Shown piece by piece: positions 16,275 to 20,896 of a stretch of DNA of 20,896 bases. A program made the translations under genes and the position numbers. Origin of the DNA: an uncultured Macromonas sp. (GTDB taxonomy: Bacteria; Pseudomonadota; Gammaproteobacteria; Burkholderiales; Burkholderiaceae); contig CAMLOF010000019.1 in the NCBI GenBank assembly GCA_946481585.1, positions 1-20,896 of the forward strand, written 5' to 3'. The notes under the pieces were generated by a model. That model was given only the letters and a program-made list of their open reading frames with translations, was not told where the DNA came from and ran no database searches. Numbering within the stretch: the first letter of the stretch is position 1; each line of letters opens with the position of its first letter.

Positions 16275-17099
16275 ATGAGCATTGCCAAGGCCGATCTCAT
16301 CGAGGGCATGGCCAAGGGCATGGCTGTGCTGGAAAGCTTCGACACGGAGCGCCAGCGGCTCAACGCGACGCTGGCCGCGCAGCGGGCGGGCATCACCCGG
16401 GCAGCGGCGCGCCGCCACCTGTTGACGCTGGCGCACCTGGGCTACCTGGAAACGGACGGCAGCTATTTCTGGCTGTCGGCCAAGGTGCTGCGGTTTTCCG
16501 GCAGCTACCTGTCCAGCGCCCGCCTGCCCCGGGCGGTGCAACCTACGCTCAACCGGCTGGCTGCACAGACGCGTGACTCATTTTCCGTGGCCGTGCTGGA
16601 GGGGGATGCCGTGGTCATCGTCGCCCGCAGTGTGGCCATGGTGGGCTCCGCGGGCGACTGGGATGGCGGCTCACTCGGCGCGCCGCTTTCGGGCAGCGCG
16701 CCTGTGCGCCTGCTGGCCTACGGCCTGCACCTGGGTGCGCGCCTGCCCGCACACGCCACTTCGACAGGGCGTGTGCTGCTGGCGGCGCTGCCCAAGGTCG
16801 AGTTCAATGGCTGGCTCAAGGGCAGGGCGCTGGCGCGGTTGACGCCCTACACCGTGGTCGAGCCCAAGGCCTTCCGCGAAGTGATTGCCGATGTGAGGCA
16901 GGCCGACCACTGCATTGCCAGCGAGGAGCATGAACTCGGCGTCTTCGCCGTGGCCGTGCCCCTGCGCAACCTGGATGGAAAGACCGTGGCCGCCCTTAAC
17001 GCGGTGGTGCCGCACAACAGGCTGCAAAACGGGGCGGTTCAAAGGGAGCTTCTGCCACTGTTGCAAGACGCAGCACGTGAACTTCGCCCGCTTCTTTGA
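16275..17099 (+). CDS. pobR: IclR-family regulator, PobR-like activator of pobA
   Basis: The 274-residue protein is an IclR-family regulator. Residues about 8-75 form the winged helix DNA-binding domain (GMAVLESFDTERQRLNATLA, then GITRAAARRHLLTLAHLGYL), and residues about 85-270 form the IclR effector domain with SVAVLEGDAVVIVAR, ATSTGRVLLAALP and GVFAVAVPLRN. RAAARRHLLTLAHLGY is typical of the PobR/PcaR/PcaU group, whose members respond to aromatic acids. Divergence from pobA across a PobR-type triple repeat makes it the probable 4-hydroxybenzoate-responsive activator. The ATG at 16275 is chosen because the family begins there; the ribosome site is weak, and a longer frame from 16173 would run through the operator. 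Confidence 0.88.
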   Translation: MSIAKADLIEGMAKGMAVLESFDTERQRLNATLAAQRAGITRAAARRHLLTLAHLGYLETDGSYFWLSAKVLRFSGSYLSSARLPRAVQPTLNRLAAQTRDSFSVAVLEGDAVVIVARSVAMVGSAGDWDGGSLGAPLSGSAPVRLLAYGLHLGARLPAHATSTGRVLLAALPKVEFNGWLKGRALARLTPYTVVEPKAFREVIADVRQADHCIASEEHELGVFAVAVPLRNLDGKTVAALNAVVPHNRLQNGAVQRELLPLLQDAARELRPLL

Positions 17100-17117
17100 A
17101 CTGGGCGGGGCCAGCGC

Positions 17118-17609
17118 TCAGCGCTGCCGCTGTTTGAGGGCGCGTTCCACCTCGCGCTTGCCTTCGCGTTCCTTGATGGTGTCGCGCTTGTCGTGTTCGG
17201 CCTTGCCCTTGGCCAAGGCAATGTCGCACTTCACCCGACCGTTCTTCCAGTGCAGATTGATCGGCACCAGCGTGTAGCCTTTTTGTTCCACCTTGCCGAT
17301 GAGGCGTCGAATCTCTTCCTTGTGCATCAACAGCTTCTTGGTGCGGGCGCTGTCGGCGCTGACGTGGGTGGATGCCGTGCGCAACGGGTTGATGAGACAG
17401 CCGATCAGGTACAGCTCGCCGTCGCGGACCAGCACGTAGCCGTCGGTGAGCTGCACTTTGCCCTCGCGCAGCGCTTTCACCTCCCAGCCTTCGAGCACCA
17501 TGCCGCACTCGAAGCGCTCTTCAAAGTGGTAGTTGAAGGCGGCTTTCTTGTTTTCGGCAATGCGGCTGTCGCGGGCCTGGGGTTTAGCGTTTTTCTTGGC
17601 GGATGACAT
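17118..17609 (-). CDS. smpB: SsrA-binding protein
   Basis: SmpB binds tmRNA and places it in the A site of stalled ribosomes for trans-translation. The 163-residue protein shows [100 protein letters not shown] and the basic C-terminal tail [20 protein letters not shown] that becomes helical on the ribosome. The ATG at 17609 ([10 protein letters not shown]) gives the normal length; an in-frame upstream ATG at 17687 would add 26 atypical residues. Divergent from ratA over 95 bp, as in many Proteobacteria. The ssrA gene itself is not in the window. Confidence 0.97.
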   Translation of the reverse strand: MSSAKKNAKPQARDSRIAENKKAAFNYHFEERFECGMVLEGWEVKALREGKVQLTDGYVLVRDGELYLIGCLINPLRTASTHVSADSARTKKLLMHKEEIRRLIGKVEQKGYTLVPINLHWKNGRVKCDIALAKGKAEHDKRDTIKEREGKREVERALKQRQR

Positions 17610-17704
17610 GTCGTTCAGATGGGGTGCCAGCGGGCCAATACAATCCCCTGGCGGCCAAGCATTGTATGAAACCCGCACAGTTTCCATAAAGCCGCAGAGT
17701 TTCG

Positions 17705-18151
17705 ATGAAAAGCGTTCACAAGACTGTTCTGATCTGGCACAGCGCGCACGAAATGTTCGCGTTGGTGACTGACGTTTCCGGCTATCCTCAGTTTCTGCCT
17801 TGGTGCAGCAGTGGGGAGGTGCTGGAGCGCACGGCGGATGGCATGGTGGCTTCCATTGGCATGTCCTTCAGCGGAATCAAAAAAAGCTTTACTACCCGCA
17901 ACACCCACGTTGAAGATCGGCGCATTCACCTTGAGCTGGTCGACGGCCCGTTTTCCCACCTGGATGGCACCTGGGACTTCACCCCGGTGGGGGATGGCAG
18001 CCAGCGTGCCTGCCGCATAGATTTCACACTGAACTACGGTTTTGCCAGTAACACACTGGCCGCCCTGGTGGGGCCGGTGTTCGACAAAATCGCAGGTAGC
18101 CTGGTGGACGCGTTCGTCAAGCGGGCGGATCAGGTCTATGGCAGCGACTGA
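17705..18151 (+). CDS. ratA: RatA-type START/Coq10-like protein
   Basis: The 148-residue protein belongs to the polyketide cyclase/START-like family that includes E. coli RatA and the mitochondrial ubiquinone-binding protein Coq10. Recognisable segments are the start [59 protein letters not shown] and [21 protein letters not shown]. RatA has been reported to block 70S ribosome association, while Coq10 relatives serve ubiquinone delivery; which applies here cannot be read from sequence. It overlaps ratB by 14 bp, so the two are translationally coupled, and it is divergent from smpB, the conserved order. Confidence 0.93.
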   Translation: MKSVHKTVLIWHSAHEMFALVTDVSGYPQFLPWCSSGEVLERTADGMVASIGMSFSGIKKSFTTRNTHVEDRRIHLELVDGPFSHLDGTWDFTPVGDGSQRACRIDFTLNYGFASNTLAALVGPVFDKIAGSLVDAFVKRADQVYGSD

Positions 18152-18488
18152 CACCGTCACCGTCACCCTGGTCTATGCCAGCGGCCCCAGGGTGGTGACG
18201 GAGCTTTGCGTGACGCTGCCTGTTGCATGTACTGTGCGTGATGCCGTGATTGCAAGTGGGTGGCTGCAAAAGTTTCCCGAACTGGAAGTGGAGCAGGGGG
18301 CAACGCTGTCCATCTGGGGTCGCAAGTCAGGGTGGAGCCACACCCTTCGGGATGGCGACAGGGTCGAATTCTGCCGGGCCCTGCGGGTGGACCCCAAAGT
18401 TGCCCGTCGCGAGCGCTTCAGCCGCCAAGGAGCCCGCACTGCGGGTTTGTTTGCCCAGCGCCGCAAAGGCGCGAAACCCGGTTATTGA
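18138..18488 (+). CDS. ratB: RnfH/RatB family protein (UPF0125)
   Basis: The 116-residue protein has a beta-grasp ubiquitin-like fold typical of RnfH/RatB: VTVTLVYASGPRVVTELCVT, the segment VRDAVIASGWLQKFPEL, LSIWGRKSGWSHTLRDGDRV and the basic RADPKVARRERF-like stretch (here RVDPKVARRERFSRQGAR). Its function is unknown; E. coli RatB is not shown to be a toxin partner in a classic sense. The start at 18138 lies within the end of ratA (14-bp overlap), chosen because the family begins there; a longer frame from 18042 runs through ratA and is rejected. The C-terminus is extended by a basic tail. It converges with the DUF4124 gene, 8 bp between stops. Confidence 0.92.
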   Translation: MAATDTVTVTLVYASGPRVVTELCVTLPVACTVRDAVIASGWLQKFPELEVEQGATLSIWGRKSGWSHTLRDGDRVEFCRALRVDPKVARRERFSRQGARTAGLFAQRRKGAKPGY

Positions 18489-18496
18489 GTTGCTGG

Positions 18497-19072
18497 TCAG
18501 CGGCAGTTCTCGGAAATGATCCGCTCCAGACGGCTGGCTTCTTCGGCTTTGTCTGAGGCCGTCAGTGTTATCTGCTGCCCTTGCTCGTTTGTGGTGACGA
18601 GGCGTCTGCCCGAGTTGAGCGTGCTCAAAGACGCTTGCGCCCGCTTGCAATTGTCAGCGCGGATTTCGGCGTTCTTGGCTTCAGTGGCCTTGCGGCGAGC
18701 TTCTTCGGCCTGCTCGGTTTCCTTGCGCTTCTTGTCCTCGGCTGAGGCCGCCTTGTCTGCAGGCTGACCGCCAGCAGGCGTTGATGCAGGCAGGTTTCCG
18801 GCAGGCTTGGCGGCAGTGGCGGCGGGTTGCTCCGCTGCTGGTGGCTGAATGGTTGGCATGCCGGGGCGCTGAATAATTTGCCGCTCGGCAACAGACGCTG
18901 GCGGCGGCAGGTCGCTGTAGACCTTGCGGCCATTGCCGTCCACCCAAACCCACGCGCCAGCGGCATGAACCGAAAGCGCTGCGAACCCATTCAACATCAC
19001 CGCACACAGCACGAATGCCTTCTTGCGGCCCCCCTTGTCACCATTGCCAACATTGCGGTTCAACCAATGCAT
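18497..19072 (-). CDS. Secreted DUF4124 domain-containing protein
   Basis: The 191-residue protein has an N-terminal signal sequence (basic residues 11-18, hydrophobic AFVLCAVMLNGFAALSVHA, cleavage near AAGAWVW) and then the short DUF4124 motif WVWVDGNGRKVYSDLPPP. The middle (about 70-125) is Ala/Pro-rich and then Lys/Glu/Arg-rich with heptad-like charge, probably a flexible linker and coiled coil; the C-terminus contains two Cys (NCKRAQ and ENCR) that might form a disulfide in the periplasm. The function of DUF4124 is unknown. A GTG at 19078 is in frame, but AGAGG (19078-19082) sits 5 bp before the ATG at 19072, so the ATG is preferred. It is divergent from guaB by 72 bp. Confidence 0.85.
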   Translation of the reverse strand: MHWLNRNVGNGDKGGRKKAFVLCAVMLNGFAALSVHAAGAWVWVDGNGRKVYSDLPPPASVAERQIIQRPGMPTIQPPAAEQPAATAAKPAGNLPASTPAGGQPADKAASAEDKKRKETEQAEEARRKATEAKNAEIRADNCKRAQASLSTLNSGRRLVTTNEQGQQITLTASDKAEEASRLERIISENCR

Positions 19073-19095
19073 GTTCACCTCTTGAGCGTTGCCAA

Positions 19096-19124
19096 GATGT
19101 TACGCGGTTTGCCCCCTGTACAAT
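19096..19124 (+). promoter_or_regulatory. Tentative guaB promoter
   Basis: TACAAT (19119-19124) is a good -10 hexamer, 20 bp before the guaB start and 10 bp before the ribosome site. At a 17-bp spacer the -35 reads GATGTT, which is poor. The -10 is plausible, the -35 is not convincing. Confidence 0.4.
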
Positions 19125-19126
19125 AG

Positions 19127-20614
<1,488 letters not shown>

Positions 20615-20627
20615 TCCGTCGCCTTCC

Positions 20628-20653
20628 AAGGGCCGCCGCACCGGCGGCCTTTT
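20628..20653 (+). terminator. Hairpin with T-run between guaB and guaA
   Basis: GGCCGCC (20631-20637) and GGCGGCC (20643-20649) form a 7-bp GC stem with a GCACC loop, followed by four T residues that can extend the stem against the AAG before it. It begins about 14 bp after the guaB stop. The short T-run makes it an attenuating or partial terminator; some read-through to guaA (31 bp further on) is likely. Confidence 0.65.
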
Positions 20654-20684
20654 GCATTTCCAACGGGCCCGAGCCCTTACCGCC

Positions 20685-20896
20685 ATGCAACACCAGAAGA
20701 TCCTCATTCTCGACTTCGGCTCCCAGGTCACCCAGCTCATTGCGCGCCGCGTGCGCGAGGCCCATGTGTACTGCGAGGTCCACCCCTGCGACGTTTCCAG
20801 CGACTGGGTGCGCCAGTACGCCGCCGACGGCATGCTCAAAGGCGTGATCCTTTCCGGCAGCCACGCCAGCGTGTACGAGGTGGATGACCGCGCCCC
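20685..20896 (+). CDS. guaA: GMP synthase, N-terminal part only
   Basis: The gene runs off the right edge after 70 codons. The visible protein begins [20 protein letters not shown] and continues with [16 protein letters not shown] and [13 protein letters not shown], the N-terminus of the class I glutamine amidotransferase domain of GuaA. The enzyme amidates XMP to GMP, using ATP and glutamine. The nucleophilic Cys and the synthetase domain are outside the window. The start at 20685 is the first ATG of the family alignment; no strong Shine-Dalgarno is seen (only GAGCCC further upstream). It is the partner of guaB just before it. Confidence 0.95.
   Translation, partial: MQHQKILILDFGSQVTQLIARRVREAHVYCEVHPCDVSSDWVRQYAADGMLKGVILSGSHASVYEVDDRA

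Noticed and set aside
18468..18482. Small hairpin GCGCC-GCAAA-GGCGC near the end of ratB as a terminator
   Set aside because: Only 5 bp of stem, inside the coding sequence, and no T-run on either strand.
19076..19078. GTG at 19078 as the start of the DUF4124 gene
   Set aside because: The GTG overlaps the Shine-Dalgarno AGAGG, which is correctly spaced for the ATG at 19072.

Overview
The window is about 21 kb of GC-rich DNA with a dense, mostly convergent and divergent gene layout. It looks like chromosomal DNA of a betaproteobacterium, most likely of the family Comamonadaceae (Acidovorax/Comamonas relatives). The evidence is protein-level: the block smpB / ratA-ratB / DUF4124 protein / guaB-guaA, a P. 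fluorescens-type PobA beside an IclR-type PobR, and a YgiQ-type radical SAM end with a long basic tail. I see no tRNA, rRNA, insertion sequence, integrase or CRISPR array. Genes are cut at both window edges (ygiQ on the left, guaA on the right).

Region 1 (1-1651): the 3' end of a ygiQ-like radical SAM gene, then an Lrp/AsnC regulator (minus strand) divergent from a YgeA-type amino acid racemase (plus strand). The short intergenic region holds a 17-bp A/T-centred near-palindrome typical of Lrp-family operators. The pair looks like a small, locally controlled amino acid (D/L) metabolism unit.

Region 2 (1673-5218, minus strand): a tight four-gene operon with an MFS exporter-like protein, L-glyceraldehyde-3-phosphate/methylglyoxal reductase (gpr/yghZ), a compact methylglyoxal synthase (mgsA) and a class III CoA-transferase/2-methylacyl-CoA racemase-like protein. 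A methylglyoxal-making and a methylglyoxal-reducing enzyme are 10 bp apart, which suggests a triose-phosphate overflow or detoxification module.

Region 3 (5219-14948, plus strand): an alpha-glucoside utilisation locus. A small outer-membrane porin is followed by a strong terminator, a LacI-family regulator, and then an operon for a periplasmic binding protein, two MalF/MalG-type permeases, a cytoplasmic GH13 (subfamily 23-like) alpha-glucosidase, a MalK-type ATPase and, unexpectedly, a MATE-family transporter. Two LacI-type operators that are almost exact reverse complements of each other (TGCAAACGATTGCA before the porin; TGCAATCGTTTGCG before the ABC operon) tie porin, regulator and transporter into one regulon covering outer membrane, periplasm, inner membrane and cytoplasmic hydrolysis. 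The gene order regulator-E-F-G-A-K is that of the rhizobial agl (alpha-glucoside) operon, although the binding protein and permeases look more like trehalose/maltose (Thu-type) components.

Region 4 (14955-17099): pobA (4-hydroxybenzoate 3-monooxygenase, all active-site residues present) divergent from an IclR-family pobR. Between them is a three-copy 10-bp operator (a palindrome plus a third direct copy exactly 10 bp away), matching the architecture described for the PobR/PcaU family.

Region 5 (17118-20896): housekeeping genes: smpB (trans-translation), ratA-ratB, a secreted DUF4124 protein, guaB, a terminator and the start of guaA (GMP synthesis).

Most of the window is well explained by known families. 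The parts that deserve a second look are the two-operator sugar regulon with an appended MATE transporter, the mgsA-gpr operon, and the pob and Lrp operator architectures.
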